Source of the DNA: an uncultured Bacteroidales bacterium
GTDB taxonomy: Bacteria; Bacteroidota; Bacteroidia; Bacteroidales; UBA932
Direction: 5' to 3'
DNA: 64,000 bases
Assembly: GCA_934667175.1 (NCBI GenBank)
Contig: CAKULN010000006.1
Span: forward strand, 29,417 to 93,416
A program made the position numbers and the translations under genes. The notes under the pieces were generated by a model. That model was not told the origin of the DNA. It searched no databases and saw only the letters and a list, made by a program, of their open reading frames with translations. The stretch's first letter is position 1; every line of letters begins with the position of its first letter. This document shows, piece by piece, positions 54,421-63,560 of the stretch.

Positions 54421-54569
54421 TGTCGACAGGAAGCGTGTACGAATAGTTGACTGGAAATGCTCCCAATAATATTGACCTAAAGCGTACAAAAACATTGAGA
54501 GGAAGTGCGTACAGAAATATTGACCGGAAGCCCGAACAAAAGACATTGACTGGAAATGCGCGCAAAAAA
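54421..54569. repeat. Degenerate ~25-bp tandem array, six units
   Basis: Units begin with (A/G)TTGAC or a close variant at about 54422, 54446, 54471, 54494, 54519 and 54545 and continue ..GGAAGTGCGTACAA.. with many changes. Spacing is 23-26 bp. Between the pRiA4b remnant and the ferredoxin terminator. Confidence 0.6.
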
Positions 54570-54600
54570 AAGAGGACGGCCAAGACTTCGGTCGTCCTCT
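54564..54600 (-). terminator. Rho-independent terminator of the ferredoxin gene
   Basis: On the minus strand the stem AGAGGACGACC / GGCCGTCCTCT (one mismatch) is followed by eight T; 22 bp after the ferredoxin stop codon. Confidence 0.8.
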
Positions 54601-54622
54601 TACGGAATCTTGCGATGCCTGA

Positions 54623-54796
54623 TTACTCAGCAGGATGGATGGCGCCCATCGGGCAGGCGTCGGCGCAGGTGCCGCAGTCGATGCAGGCGTTAGGGTCGAT
54701 GGTGTAAACGTCACCCTCGTGGATAGCACCCTGAGGGCACTCGCCTGCGCATGTGCCGCAAGCTACGCAATCAGTTTCTGAAATCTTGTAAGCCAT
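54623..54796 (-). CDS. Two-[4Fe-4S] ferredoxin
   Basis: 57 residues, ATG 54796, TAA 54623-54625. Two cluster motifs, CVACGTCAGECP and CIDCGTCADACP, each C-x2-C-x2-C-x3-C-P, with the pseudo-twofold symmetry of clostridial-type ferredoxins. A small soluble electron carrier for anaerobic metabolism. It has its own promoter box (54856-54863) and terminator, so it is a single-gene unit. Confidence 0.95.
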   Translation of the reverse strand: MAYKISETDCVACGTCAGECPQGAIHEGDVYTIDPNACIDCGTCADACPMGAIHPAE

Positions 54797-54855
54797 AATT
54801 CAAATAATAAAATTGTTGTCCTTTTGCCTGTCTCCGGAAATCCGGAAACATTATG

Positions 54856-54863
54856 CAAATATA
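54856..54863 (-). promoter_or_regulatory. Promoter -7 box for ferredoxin
   Basis: The minus strand reads TATATTTG, 59 bp before the ferredoxin ATG. Confidence 0.55.
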
Positions 54864-54873
54864 AATCTTAAAA

Positions 54874-55926
54874 TCACAATATCAAACCCCATACCACAAA
54901 AACGACGAGGGCGATCCCGACTTTTATGGCCTTTGCCTTCAGAAAGGAGGATTTGCTGTCGGCCAGGAGAGGAAGCGATGCGTGGCCGTCCTGCACGATG
55001 GAATTGGCCAGCAGGACGGGGAACGGAATGACTCCGCTTGCGAACAAAGTAACGAAAACAAGATGAGGTCCAGACTCCGGAATCAAGCCTATCACTATGG
55101 CCAGCAGGATCATAAGGGCGGTGTTGTCACTTACCCAAGCCGTGATGTCTATGAAATTGAACATGACGCCGATGACCAAAAGCACTCCAAAAGTCCAAAG
55201 GAATATGCTCGGAAGGTGCTTGCGGACAATGTGTTCCCAAAGATGTTCCTCGACAAAATGATCGGAGGCGAAAAGCAAGGCGGCCAGCACGACAAGGCTC
55301 AGTGCACCGAAAAGCCAGAAAGTCCACTCCTCATTGAAGACATCAAGTCCCTCAGACTCACCACCTTCCTCCAAAAGACCAAGAAGCAGGGCGGCAATGA
55401 ATATCACGACTCCGATGAACAGGAATATTCTTGTCCTGCCAAAATGTCTGCCCTCATTGTGATGATGCCCGCCCTGATGCTCGCATCCGTCACCGTGAAG
55501 CTCAAAGGAATCCTCCAGGCGGGTCGGCAGTGGCTTGCCTTTAGAGTAGAACCTGTCAATCAGCAGACCGGTCACGACGGCAAGAACGAAAAGAATCAGG
55601 AACAGGAGAGCGGCATCGCCGGGAAACATCGCCAGCATCATGAACGACTCGTCACCCGTCGTGGCGATCATCATGGCCACCAGCGCCCCGAAACTCAGCA
55701 TGCGGTGCGTGTAAAGTGACACGGCGGCGAAACCTCCGACGCATCCAGGCACGGAACCGAGCAAGGCGGAGACGAGGACCTGCGCAAAACCAGACTTTTT
55801 GAGGGATCTGAATATCCTGCCGTCAGACTCAACGTTGAACGACTCGATTATCATCATCATGACGACAACCAAGCCGGAGATCAGGACCGCGCCACGCAAG
55901 GCGTCAAGTAAAACGGAAATCAACAT
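54874..55926 (-). CDS. Putative 10-TM metal exporter (ArsP_2/putative manganese transporter type)
   Basis: 350 residues with about ten hydrophobic segments in two halves separated by a histidine-rich loop (HGDGCEHQGGHHHNEGRH, residues about 143-160) that could bind metal ions. Conserved small-residue stretches SVPGCVGGFAAVSLY and GLIPESGPHLVFV occur at equivalent places in each half. This matches the ArsP_2 family (putative heavy-metal or manganese exporters). The transported ion cannot be told from sequence. Six bases after the DUF1573 gene's stop codon, so possibly in its transcript. Confidence 0.78.
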   Translation of the reverse strand: MLISVLLDALRGAVLISGLVVVMMMIIESFNVESDGRIFRSLKKSGFAQVLVSALLGSVPGCVGGFAAVSLYTHRMLSFGALVAMMIATTGDESFMMLAMFPGDAALLFLILFVLAVVTGLLIDRFYSKGKPLPTRLEDSFELHGDGCEHQGGHHHNEGRHFGRTRIFLFIGVVIFIAALLLGLLEEGGESEGLDVFNEEWTFWLFGALSLVVLAALLFASDHFVEEHLWEHIVRKHLPSIFLWTFGVLLVIGVMFNFIDITAWVSDNTALMILLAIVIGLIPESGPHLVFVTLFASGVIPFPVLLANSIVQDGHASLPLLADSKSSFLKAKAIKVGIALVVFVVWGLIL

Positions 55927-55932
55927 GGTCTG

Positions 55933-57129
55933 CTATGCGGTCACCCAGCCGGTGAGATAAAGGTTGATGATAGGACGGAGAGGCGAGTTCGTGGTCAAGG
56001 TCAAGACAATCAGACACTCCCCCGCCGGGAATCCTTTCGTGTCAAAAGTCACTTCCAGTTCTCCTTTTCCTCCGGCTGGAACGTCAGCGAAAGCCTTGGC
56101 CTTCACGTGCGAACTGTCGGAATCCACCTTATATATTCCAAAAGGAGACTTGCCTTTGTTGGTAAACGTGAACTTGCAGTCCACATTCGTTCCGGCCTTG
56201 ACCTTGCCGAACGAAAACGTGCTCTCGTCAGCCATCGGATTCGGGCCGTCATTCCGTTCTTTCTCTGTCAGATCGGAGAAATTCTCTTTGGTGTACGTGA
56301 ATATTCCTATACGGCTCTTCCCCGCCCCGAGCTCGGGATTAGGGTCCGCCACAATGGCTTCCGCTCCGGCGGCCAGCGGCTCTATTTCAGACGACGGCGA
56401 CACCACCGCCTTATACTGACGGCCGTCGACAAGCGGCGTGGCATAGTAGTAATTCTTGCCCCAATGCCGCCTGTCAGCGGTAACCGTGTACGAGATCTTT
56501 GCCGTGGAATTGGCCGGAACAGGGTTTGGAGATATCTTGACCGACAAGCCCTCACTGACATCGGAAAACTTTACAGAAATCGGCTCTTTCCCAAGATTGG
56601 CCACTGTCACGGTCCCGCTCTTCTGCTGTCCCTGGGAAAGGTTGCCTCCTTTGATGTCAACCTTCTTGAAGGCCAAATTGCCGAAGCGGATCGGATAAAG
56701 TTCCCTCAGGGAGAGTTGTTTGTCGTGGCTCACGCCCCTCAGTCTCAGAATGACAGGCTGCTTCAAGCCTGAGAAATATGCGGTCAGAGACTTGTCGAAA
56801 GGATAGCCTTTCTCATCATTCTTGAAAGTGGCCTTGATGGTTCCGGTCTCACCTGGATTTATCGGTTTCTTGGTCCACTCGACGTTGGTGCAGCCGCAGG
56901 AGGACACGACATTGTAGATCAGCAACGCTTTGCCTCCCACATTCTTGACCGTGAATATTGCTGTCACCGGCCCGTCTGACACCAGAATGTCCCCGAAATC
57001 GTGCACGGTCTTGTCCAATTGGACGATTCCGCCGAATGTGTTGTCCTTCCCGGAGCCCTGAGCGGCGACGAGGCCGCTTGCGGACACAAGCAGAAGCAGC
57101 GCGGCGGCGATATGTTTGAAAATATTCAT
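55933..57129 (-). CDS. DUF1573 repeat protein, secreted
   Basis: 398 residues, signal peptide ending LVAAQ. Two or three Ig-like DUF1573 domains: the first (about 35-130) carries KTVHDFGDI, SSCGCTNVEW and PINPGETGTIKATF; a middle part and a last part (FSFGKVKAGTNVDCKF, FDTKGFPAGE) repeat the fold. Common in Bacteroidota periplasm/outer membrane; function unknown. The upstream region (57130-57323) carries divergent promoter boxes and a small palindrome CTTCGAA-ATA-TTCGAAG at 57205-57221. Confidence 0.85.
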   Translation of the reverse strand: MNIFKHIAAALLLLVSASGLVAAQGSGKDNTFGGIVQLDKTVHDFGDILVSDGPVTAIFTVKNVGGKALLIYNVVSSCGCTNVEWTKKPINPGETGTIKATFKNDEKGYPFDKSLTAYFSGLKQPVILRLRGVSHDKQLSLRELYPIRFGNLAFKKVDIKGGNLSQGQQKSGTVTVANLGKEPISVKFSDVSEGLSVKISPNPVPANSTAKISYTVTADRRHWGKNYYYATPLVDGRQYKAVVSPSSEIEPLAAGAEAIVADPNPELGAGKSRIGIFTYTKENFSDLTEKERNDGPNPMADESTFSFGKVKAGTNVDCKFTFTNKGKSPFGIYKVDSDSSHVKAKAFADVPAGGKGELEVTFDTKGFPAGECLIVLTLTTNSPLRPIINLYLTGWVTA

Positions 57130-57244
57130 AAATAACGTTTTTTAAGGAAGTCGCTTTGTCAGGATGAAATTTTCTTGCAAGAATATTTCAGACCCGGCAA
57201 GGAGCTTCGAAATATTCGAAGGAATACAAATTCCTTTCCATCGG

Positions 57245-57252
57245 CAAATTTA
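57245..57252 (-). promoter_or_regulatory. Promoter -7 box for the DUF1573 gene
   Basis: The minus strand reads TAAATTTG, 115 bp before the DUF1573 start; long leader containing a 17-bp palindrome. Confidence 0.4.
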
Positions 57253-57292
57253 CCACTTAAAAGATACTTTTTCAAATCCCGTCTAAAATTTG

Positions 57293-57300
57293 TAATTTTG
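57293..57300 (+). promoter_or_regulatory. Promoter -7 box for parE
   Basis: TAATTTTG, 23 bp before the ATG at 57324; matches TAnnTTTG. Confidence 0.5.
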
Positions 57301-57323
57301 TACGATTATGCGATTTAAAAAGA

Positions 57324-59261
57324 ATGGCGAACATAGAACAGAATTACGACTACACAGACGATAACATAAAGACCCTGGAAGGTGTCGAACACATCCGCAG
57401 GCGTCCTGGAATGTACATCGGAAGACTTGGCAACGGCTCCAACCCAGGGGACGGCATCTATGTGCTGCTCAAGGAGATTGTGGACAACTGCATCGACGAG
57501 TTCTCCGCCGGGTTCGGCAAGCAGGTCATCATAAAGATCGAGGACAAACAGGTCACGGTGAGGGATTTCGGACGAGGAATCCCGCTCGGCTCAGTCATCA
57601 AGGCGACCAGCCAGCTGAACACCGGAGGAAAGTTCGATGACAAGGCCTTCAAGAAGTCCGTGGGGTTGAACGGTGTGGGTACCAAGGCGGTGAACGCCCT
57701 GTCCGAGAGGTTCTATGTGGAGTCCTTCAGAGACGGTGAGAGCTCTTGGGCAAGTTACGTGCGCGGAGAACTCGTGGACAGCGGCAGAAAGGAGAAAACC
57801 GGAGAGAAGAACGGAACTCTTGTGACCTTCACTCCGGACAGCACGATGTTCGGGAACTTCGAGTTCAACATGGACTATGTCGAGACGATGGTCAAGAACT
57901 ACTCCTACCTTAAGAAAGGATTGGCTCTTGTGCTGAACGGGACGACATACAAATCCGAAAACGGTCTGCTTGATCTCATCAAGGACTCCATCAGCGAGAC
58001 TCCTCTTTACGAGCCGATCCATCTTGTCGGAGAGGATGTAGAGGTCGTGCTGACGCACGGCAACTCCTACGGCGAGAACATCGCTTCGTTCGTCAACGGA
58101 CAGAACACCCGTGACGGAGGAACGCATCTGGCCGCTTTCAGGGAGGCCATAGCCAAGACCCTCAAGGAGTTCTACAAGAAAAACTACGCTCCGGAGGACT
58201 GCCGTCAGGGAATAATCGGAGCGATAAGCATCCAGATCCAGGAGCCGAACTTCGAAGGTCAGACCAAGACGAAACTCGGTTCCACCTATATGTGGGAAAA
58301 GGAGAAGACGGACGAAAACGGCAAGAAGATCCTGAACCCGGACGGCTCGATCGAGATCGACCGCGGACCGACGATCAGGTCGTTCGTCAACGACTTCATC
58401 GCCAGAAACCTGGACAACTATCTTCGCATCCACAAGGACATCGTCCCGATCATCGAGAACAAGATCAAGGAGTCGCAGGCCGAGCGCGAGGAGATCTCCG
58501 GAATCCAGAAGAAGACAAGGGAAAGGAACAAGAAAGCGAATGTCTATAACCGCAAGCTGCGCGACTGCCGTTTCCACTACGGTGACAAGCTGCCAAAGGG
58601 CAAGGAAGATTTCGGGGAGCTCACGAGCATATTCATCACTGAGGGAGACTCCGCGAGCGGAACCATCACCAAGGTGAGAAAAGCCGAGTATCAGGCCGTG
58701 TTCAGCCTGCGTGGAAAGCCTATCAACTGCTACAAGGAGAGTCACAAGAAGGTGGCGGAGAACGAGGAGCTGAACCTGCTGATCTCGGCTCTCGGTGTCG
58801 AGGACGACCTTGACAACCTGCGCTACAACAACATCATTGTTGCGACCGATGCCGATGATGACGGAATGCACATCAGGATGCTCGTGCTGACTTTCTTTAT
58901 GAAATATTACCCGGATCTCATCAGGCGGGGACACGTGCATATTCTTCAGACGCCTCTTTTCAGGGTGGCGAACAAGAAAGAGAGACGCTACTGCTACTCC
59001 ATCGATGAGAAGGAGGCCGCAGTCAAGGAGATGAAGACCTCAGTGCAGATAACAAGGTTCAAAGGTCTTGGAGAGATCTCTTCGGACGAGTTCGTGGACT
59101 TCATCGGAGAGAACATGAGGCTTGACCTCGTGAAGCTGTCCGATGAGGAATCCATCGCCGACATCATGGAGTTCTACATGGGCGACAACACGATCGACCG
59201 TCAGAACTTCATCCGCGCGAACCTGCGCTCCGAGGAAGAACTTGAGGACGTAAACATCTAA
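57324..59261 (+). CDS. parE: DNA topoisomerase IV subunit B
   Basis: 645 residues. GHKL ATPase (EIVDNCIDEF, VRDFGRGIPLG, GLNGVGTKAVNALS), transducer domain, TOPRIM (FITEGDSASGT near residue 436; ATDADDDGMHIR near 512) and short C-terminal region (RFKGLGEISSDEF). It is the ATPase half of topoisomerase IV, needed to unlink daughter chromosomes. ParE is preferred over GyrB because of the NTGGKFDDKAFKKS segment and about 645-residue length. No parC follows; the next genes are lipid enzymes, 12 bp away. Confidence 0.92.
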   Translation: MANIEQNYDYTDDNIKTLEGVEHIRRRPGMYIGRLGNGSNPGDGIYVLLKEIVDNCIDEFSAGFGKQVIIKIEDKQVTVRDFGRGIPLGSVIKATSQLNTGGKFDDKAFKKSVGLNGVGTKAVNALSERFYVESFRDGESSWASYVRGELVDSGRKEKTGEKNGTLVTFTPDSTMFGNFEFNMDYVETMVKNYSYLKKGLALVLNGTTYKSENGLLDLIKDSISETPLYEPIHLVGEDVEVVLTHGNSYGENIASFVNGQNTRDGGTHLAAFREAIAKTLKEFYKKNYAPEDCRQGIIGAISIQIQEPNFEGQTKTKLGSTYMWEKEKTDENGKKILNPDGSIEIDRGPTIRSFVNDFIARNLDNYLRIHKDIVPIIENKIKESQAEREEISGIQKKTRERNKKANVYNRKLRDCRFHYGDKLPKGKEDFGELTSIFITEGDSASGTITKVRKAEYQAVFSLRGKPINCYKESHKKVAENEELNLLISALGVEDDLDNLRYNNIIVATDADDDGMHIRMLVLTFFMKYYPDLIRRGHVHILQTPLFRVANKKERRYCYSIDEKEAAVKEMKTSVQITRFKGLGEISSDEFVDFIGENMRLDLVKLSDEESIADIMEFYMGDNTIDRQNFIRANLRSEEELEDVNI

Positions 59262-59273
59262 TATTCACAGATT

Positions 59274-59831
59274 ATGTCACGTTGGGCGAAATTTTGCGGC
59301 TGGCTGCTGAAAAAGATGGGTTGGACCACTGTCGGTGGCCCGGCTCCAGAGGACAAATGTGTCATCCTTGGCGTTCCTCACACTTCCGTGTGGGATTTCG
59401 TCATATCCTATCTTTTCTACACGCAGTTTGACCAGACCGCGCACGTCATGATCAAGAAGGAGTTCTTCTTCTGGCCGGTAGGAGTCTTCCTTCGCAAGGT
59501 CGGATGCATCCCGGTTGACAGGGGCAGCGCCGCCGCGATGGTCAAGAGCCTCATAGAGGAGATGGAGAAAGTGGACAGATTCCACCTCGCCATAGCCCCG
59601 GAAGGCACAAGGAAGGCTGTAAAGAAATGGAAGACTGGTTACCATCTGATCGCCAGAGAGGTCGGATGCCCTGTCTATATGGGTTATTTCGACTGGAAGA
59701 CCAAGTGCGTCAGCATTGGGGAGAAAGTAGAACTGACGGATGACGCGCGCGCGGATACCGACAGAATCCAGGCCCTCTACGAACAAAAACACTTCGTGGG
59801 CAAGCACCCAGAAGGTTACATCACTCATTAA
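59274..59831 (+). CDS. PlsC-like acyltransferase
   Basis: 185 residues without signal peptide. Acyltransferase motifs: PHTSVWDFV (H-x4-D) near residue 36, FLRKVGCIPVDRG near 77 and IAPEGTRK near 107. Shorter than classical 1-acylglycerol-3-phosphate acyltransferases, resembling small membrane-associated homologues. It would move an acyl chain to a lysophospholipid or other acceptor. It lies between parE (12 bp) and the acyl-CoA ligase (11 bp), suggesting a shared transcript. Confidence 0.85.
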   Translation: MSRWAKFCGWLLKKMGWTTVGGPAPEDKCVILGVPHTSVWDFVISYLFYTQFDQTAHVMIKKEFFFWPVGVFLRKVGCIPVDRGSAAAMVKSLIEEMEKVDRFHLAIAPEGTRKAVKKWKTGYHLIAREVGCPVYMGYFDWKTKCVSIGEKVELTDDARADTDRIQALYEQKHFVGKHPEGYITH

Positions 59832-59842
59832 AAAGGACAAAT

Positions 59843-61543
59843 ATGCCGATTTTCAGCCAAAGCAGGGAAAACTACGTCACAACCCTTGCCAAGCTATTTG
59901 AATATGCCACCGACAATTTCGCCAAACGGCCGCTTTCGCGGTTCGTCGAGGGAGGGCAGGAATATACCTACGAAAGCTTCAAGCACAAGTGTCTTGAGTT
60001 GTCGCACCGGTTCAACCGGTTCGGAATCAGCGCGAGAGACAAGGTGGCCATCCTGTCCGGCAACATGCCGAATTGGACAGTGGCGATGTTCTCGTGCGTG
60101 CCGTTCGGGCGCGTGACAGTGCCTATCCTTCCGGATTCTTCCGAAAGTGAGGTGACGAACATCCTCAACCACTCGGAGTGCAAGGCGATCTTCGTGTCAA
60201 AGAAGCTGCTCGGAAAACTGAGTCAGGAAGTTATCGACAAGATGACTCTCGTGATCGACATCGAGACATTCGAGTTCATCAAGAAGGACGACAAGGCTTT
60301 CACATGCGAGGGCCATGGGGTTGATCCCCAGGCCGATGACTTGGCCTCAATCATCTACACGTCAGGGACTTCAGGAAAGGCCAAGGGCGTGATGCTCAGC
60401 CACCGCAACTTCTGTCAGAACGTCATAGCCGCCTACCACGCCCAGAAAGCCGGGAAGCGGGACCGCTGGCTTTCCATCCTTCCGATGTCCCACACCTACG
60501 AGATGGCGTTCAGCGTCCTCTACCCGTTGTACGTCGGAGGTTGCGTCTATTATATTCAGAAACCGCCTACCCCGAGCATCCTGATGCAGGCTATGAAGAA
60601 GGTGCATCCGACCATCATGTGCTCTGTGCCGCTCATCATCGAGAAGGTTTACAAGAACAGCGTCGTGCCGACAGTCCAAAAAAGCCGCGTGCTGTCCTGG
60701 ATGAAAGAGCATACTCCCCGCCTCCTTTACTGGTTGATCGGAAAGAAACTGTACAACTCTTTCGGCGGCAAGCTGAAGTTCTTCGGCATCGGCGGCTCGA
60801 AACTCGACTCCACGGTGGAGGATTTCCTCAACAAGGCCGGATTCCCTTACGCCATCGGCTACGGTCTGACCGAGACTGCTCCACTGATCACCAACGCGTG
60901 CGTGGGAAAGACAGTGGTCGGTTCAATCGGAGTGCCCGCCTATAACGTGGAGGTCAAGCTCCAGAACGTGAACCCGGAGACCGGCGAGGGCGAGATCGTC
61001 GCCAAAGGAGACAATGTGATGCTGGGCTACTACCGCGATCCTGAAAGGACCCGTTCCGTGCTCACGGACGACGGATGGTTCCGCACCAACGACCTTGCGT
61101 GCCAGGACTCAAAGGGACGCTACTACATCAAGGGAAGGCTCGGGAATATGATCGTGGGGCCTTCCGGAGAGAACATCTACCCGGAGGAAATCGAGCAGGT
61201 GATCAACACTTTTTCCGGTGTGAACGAATCCCTTGTGGTCGAAAGGAACGGCAAGCTTGTCGCACTGGTCAAATTCGATGACAATGTGCTGGACTGGAAC
61301 CAGGAACGCGAGGACAAATTCTTCGACAACCTCCAGTCAATGAAGCAGTCTGTCCTTGAATATGTCAACAAGCATGTCAGCAAGCAGTCCAAGATCGGTG
61401 AGGTCGAGGCGATGAAAGAGAACTTCGAAAAGACCGCGACCCACAAGATCCGCCGGTTCAAGTACAAGGAAAAGCAATCCGACGAGACACCGGCCAACGA
61501 ACTAGATGACAAATCCGGTGGGAACACTTCCGCCCAAAAGTAA
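59843..61543 (+). CDS. Long-chain acyl-CoA synthetase (AMP-forming)
   Basis: 566 residues. Adenylate-forming signature IIYTSGTSGKAKGVMLSH (residues about 171-188), GYGLTETAPLI near 345, GWFRTNDLA near 411, KGRLGNMIVGPSGENIYPEEIE near 430 and a C-terminal lysine in THKIRRFKY. These enzymes activate fatty acids to acyl-AMP and then acyl-CoA. Neighbouring acyltransferase gene suggests joint use in lipid recycling. C-terminal 15 residues are a polar tail. Confidence 0.92.
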   Translation: MPIFSQSRENYVTTLAKLFEYATDNFAKRPLSRFVEGGQEYTYESFKHKCLELSHRFNRFGISARDKVAILSGNMPNWTVAMFSCVPFGRVTVPILPDSSESEVTNILNHSECKAIFVSKKLLGKLSQEVIDKMTLVIDIETFEFIKKDDKAFTCEGHGVDPQADDLASIIYTSGTSGKAKGVMLSHRNFCQNVIAAYHAQKAGKRDRWLSILPMSHTYEMAFSVLYPLYVGGCVYYIQKPPTPSILMQAMKKVHPTIMCSVPLIIEKVYKNSVVPTVQKSRVLSWMKEHTPRLLYWLIGKKLYNSFGGKLKFFGIGGSKLDSTVEDFLNKAGFPYAIGYGLTETAPLITNACVGKTVVGSIGVPAYNVEVKLQNVNPETGEGEIVAKGDNVMLGYYRDPERTRSVLTDDGWFRTNDLACQDSKGRYYIKGRLGNMIVGPSGENIYPEEIEQVINTFSGVNESLVVERNGKLVALVKFDDNVLDWNQEREDKFFDNLQSMKQSVLEYVNKHVSKQSKIGEVEAMKENFEKTATHKIRRFKYKEKQSDETPANELDDKSGGNTSAQK

Positions 61544-61576
61544 GATTCACGGATTTATATTACACAGACCGGATCC

Positions 61577-63436
61577 CTACCACTCACGCTCACGGTAAGG
61601 ATTCGGTTTGTCCGTTACAGGAAGATTGGAGTCATTCTCGACCTTGACGCAATCATGGATGCTGATCTCCGCGTCAGGTTTCCATTTGGAGAAGTCATTT
61701 CCTTTGATGGCCACATCGCCGCAGTACTGAACGTCAATCACCGGCTGTCCAGCGAAAAGAGGCGCATAAGTCTTTGAATCAATGAATATGTTGTCGGAGA
61801 TGTCAAGTGTCCCCACACTTCTGGCATAGACAATCTGGCTGTCAAAGGTCGAGACAGTGTTGCCCGTGAATATCACCCTGTTATGGTAGAAGAAATCATT
61901 CCCTCTTGTCTTAGCCGGGATTTCAGGATCAATCTGGAGAATGGCCTGCGGGCCGTTCGCACCGATGGCCAGGTCGGTGAACCTGTTGTTTCTTATCACG
62001 ATATTCTTTGTCCTGCCGGACTCGTACCAGAAATTGGCGTCGCCGCTTACGCAGATCCCGGCCATCTGGGAGGCAAAGTCGCAGTCCTCTACGAGCACGT
62101 CACCATAAGTAGAAAGCAGCAAGCTCCTGGCCCTGTTGTAGCGGACAGTACAGTTCCTGATCGTCACGTCAGCCCCGCAGGAAAGATTCTCAAGAGCCAG
62201 ATTCGTCGGGGCATCGACCTCGGTCAGGTCAAAATCGGTCTCGATAAGATAAGCCCTACGGTCGGATTTGTCTATTGCATTTATCACTCCCGTTCCTATC
62301 GGACGAAGATTGGACTTGTCCACGAAACTGATCCTGTCACCCTTGTCGGCGAACTGGTTGCCGACCTGTTGGAAATGGCCGAAATGCGCCCGCAAAGTAT
62401 TCGTAGACAGCACAGAATCCACGAGCATATATATTCCGTGAATGTTGGCCGCATCGTCCAGCATGCTCTCGAACAGGCAATTCTCGATGGTTACCTTTCC
62501 GTTGCAGCTGACGAAGTGAGTCGCATCCGCTGAAGTGGTCACCATTCTCGGAGAGCCCTCGTGCGCGGCTGTCGAAAACCCTGACACCGAGATATTCTCT
62601 GAATATTCAGCGATCAGTCCCATTCCGCCGCTTCGGTAGATATGGACATCCTCTATGTTTATATTCTTGGAAGACAGGACCGCTATCGCCGGGAAACGTC
62701 TGTTCAGCCCGGTAGGCCCCTTGTCGTCCCAGACGCTTCCGACCGGAGGCACATCCCTCGCGCTGAGACGTGTGAACTCGATGATGCCATCACCTATCTC
62801 CCGGGCTCCCATCTCCCCTGACCAATAGCCGTGGTCGTAGGCGCAGGTGTCAAAGAATGGTCTGTGGGTCTTCGGGTCAAACAGAATGCTCTCCCCCATC
62901 GCATATTCCCAGTCATAGCCTCCGAAAAACAGCCTGTCACCCTCTATCCTGTACTTTGTGTCCGGCAGCACCTTGACCGTGAAGCTCCTGGCCACAGGAT
63001 CGTTCGACAGCACAGTTCCCTCGAACGTCCATGGGTAGTCATAATCCACCGACACCCCTTTGATCGTGACGTTGGAAGAGCCCTTTACCGCGAACGGCAC
63101 CATGCAACCGTGGAACAGGAAATCAGTTCCCTGCCCCTCGATCGTCACGTTCTTCATGTCCTTAACCAAGAATGCAATTCGCTTGTCCCCGCTGTCATTG
63201 TTGGACAGAGTGAGGAACTCTTCCGCCCCTTTCTCCGGATAGAACGGGTAAAGACCTTTCCCGAAGCGGATCCTTACATTACCCTTAGGATAATCTTTCA
63301 GAATCCCGACCACAACCGGAGTATAATCCTTCACATCCGGATCGAAAGCGACATCAACCGTTTTCACCGAGCACGATGCAACCGCAGCGCAGATTACGGC
63401 AACCACAACCACGAAGATTCCATTCTTGATGTTCAT
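61577..63436 (-). CDS. GH110 alpha-1,3-galactosidase, lipoprotein
   Basis: ATG 63436 (619 residues) is chosen; the frame extends four codons to a TTG. Lipobox VASC|S. Parallel beta-helix protein; the segments DATHFVSCNGKVTIENCL and FESMLDDAANIHGIYM match the catalytic region of GH110, where the aspartates include the general base and acid. Family members remove terminal alpha-1,3-galactose, for instance from blood group B-type or carrageenan-like glycans. It lies apart from both PULs, converging with the acyl-CoA ligase gene. The family call is good; the subspecificity is not readable. Confidence 0.8.
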   Translation of the reverse strand: MNIKNGIFVVVVAVICAAVASCSVKTVDVAFDPDVKDYTPVVVGILKDYPKGNVRIRFGKGLYPFYPEKGAEEFLTLSNNDSGDKRIAFLVKDMKNVTIEGQGTDFLFHGCMVPFAVKGSSNVTIKGVSVDYDYPWTFEGTVLSNDPVARSFTVKVLPDTKYRIEGDRLFFGGYDWEYAMGESILFDPKTHRPFFDTCAYDHGYWSGEMGAREIGDGIIEFTRLSARDVPPVGSVWDDKGPTGLNRRFPAIAVLSSKNINIEDVHIYRSGGMGLIAEYSENISVSGFSTAAHEGSPRMVTTSADATHFVSCNGKVTIENCLFESMLDDAANIHGIYMLVDSVLSTNTLRAHFGHFQQVGNQFADKGDRISFVDKSNLRPIGTGVINAIDKSDRRAYLIETDFDLTEVDAPTNLALENLSCGADVTIRNCTVRYNRARSLLLSTYGDVLVEDCDFASQMAGICVSGDANFWYESGRTKNIVIRNNRFTDLAIGANGPQAILQIDPEIPAKTRGNDFFYHNRVIFTGNTVSTFDSQIVYARSVGTLDISDNIFIDSKTYAPLFAGQPVIDVQYCGDVAIKGNDFSKWKPDAEISIHDCVKVENDSNLPVTDKPNPYREREW

Positions 63437-63486
63437 TGTCAGTGTCAATTTTCCGTAAACTTACGAAAAAGATAGGAATAATTAAA

Positions 63487-63513
63487 GAGAGGGTGACTTT
63501 TGGTCACCCTCTC
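63487..63513 (-). terminator. Perfect hairpin, probable terminator of the tiny ORF
   Basis: Eleven-base perfect stem GAGAGGGTGAC/GTCACCCTCTC with a five-base loop. On the minus strand it is followed by TTTAATTATT; 48 bp after the tiny ORF stop codon and before the GH110 start. Confidence 0.55.
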
Positions 63514-63560
63514 AGTCGGGCGGCAGATGGCACCAGAATACTATTCCGACTCAGGCTCTT

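Noticed and set aside
54421..54569. Repeat array as a CRISPR
   Set aside because: Units are contiguous and degenerate with no unique spacers of regular length, and no cas gene is present.
53912..54583. 223-residue protein with hydrophobic N-terminus
   Set aside because: The N-terminal part is translated tandem array; only the C-terminal part resembles a known family.
57591..58940. 449-codon open frame antisense to parE
   Set aside because: parE is unmistakable on the other strand; the antisense product resembles no family.
57324..59261. Calling this gene gyrB
   Set aside because: Length and the NTGGKFDDKAFKKS segment fit Bacteroidota ParE better; a tree with both families would settle it.
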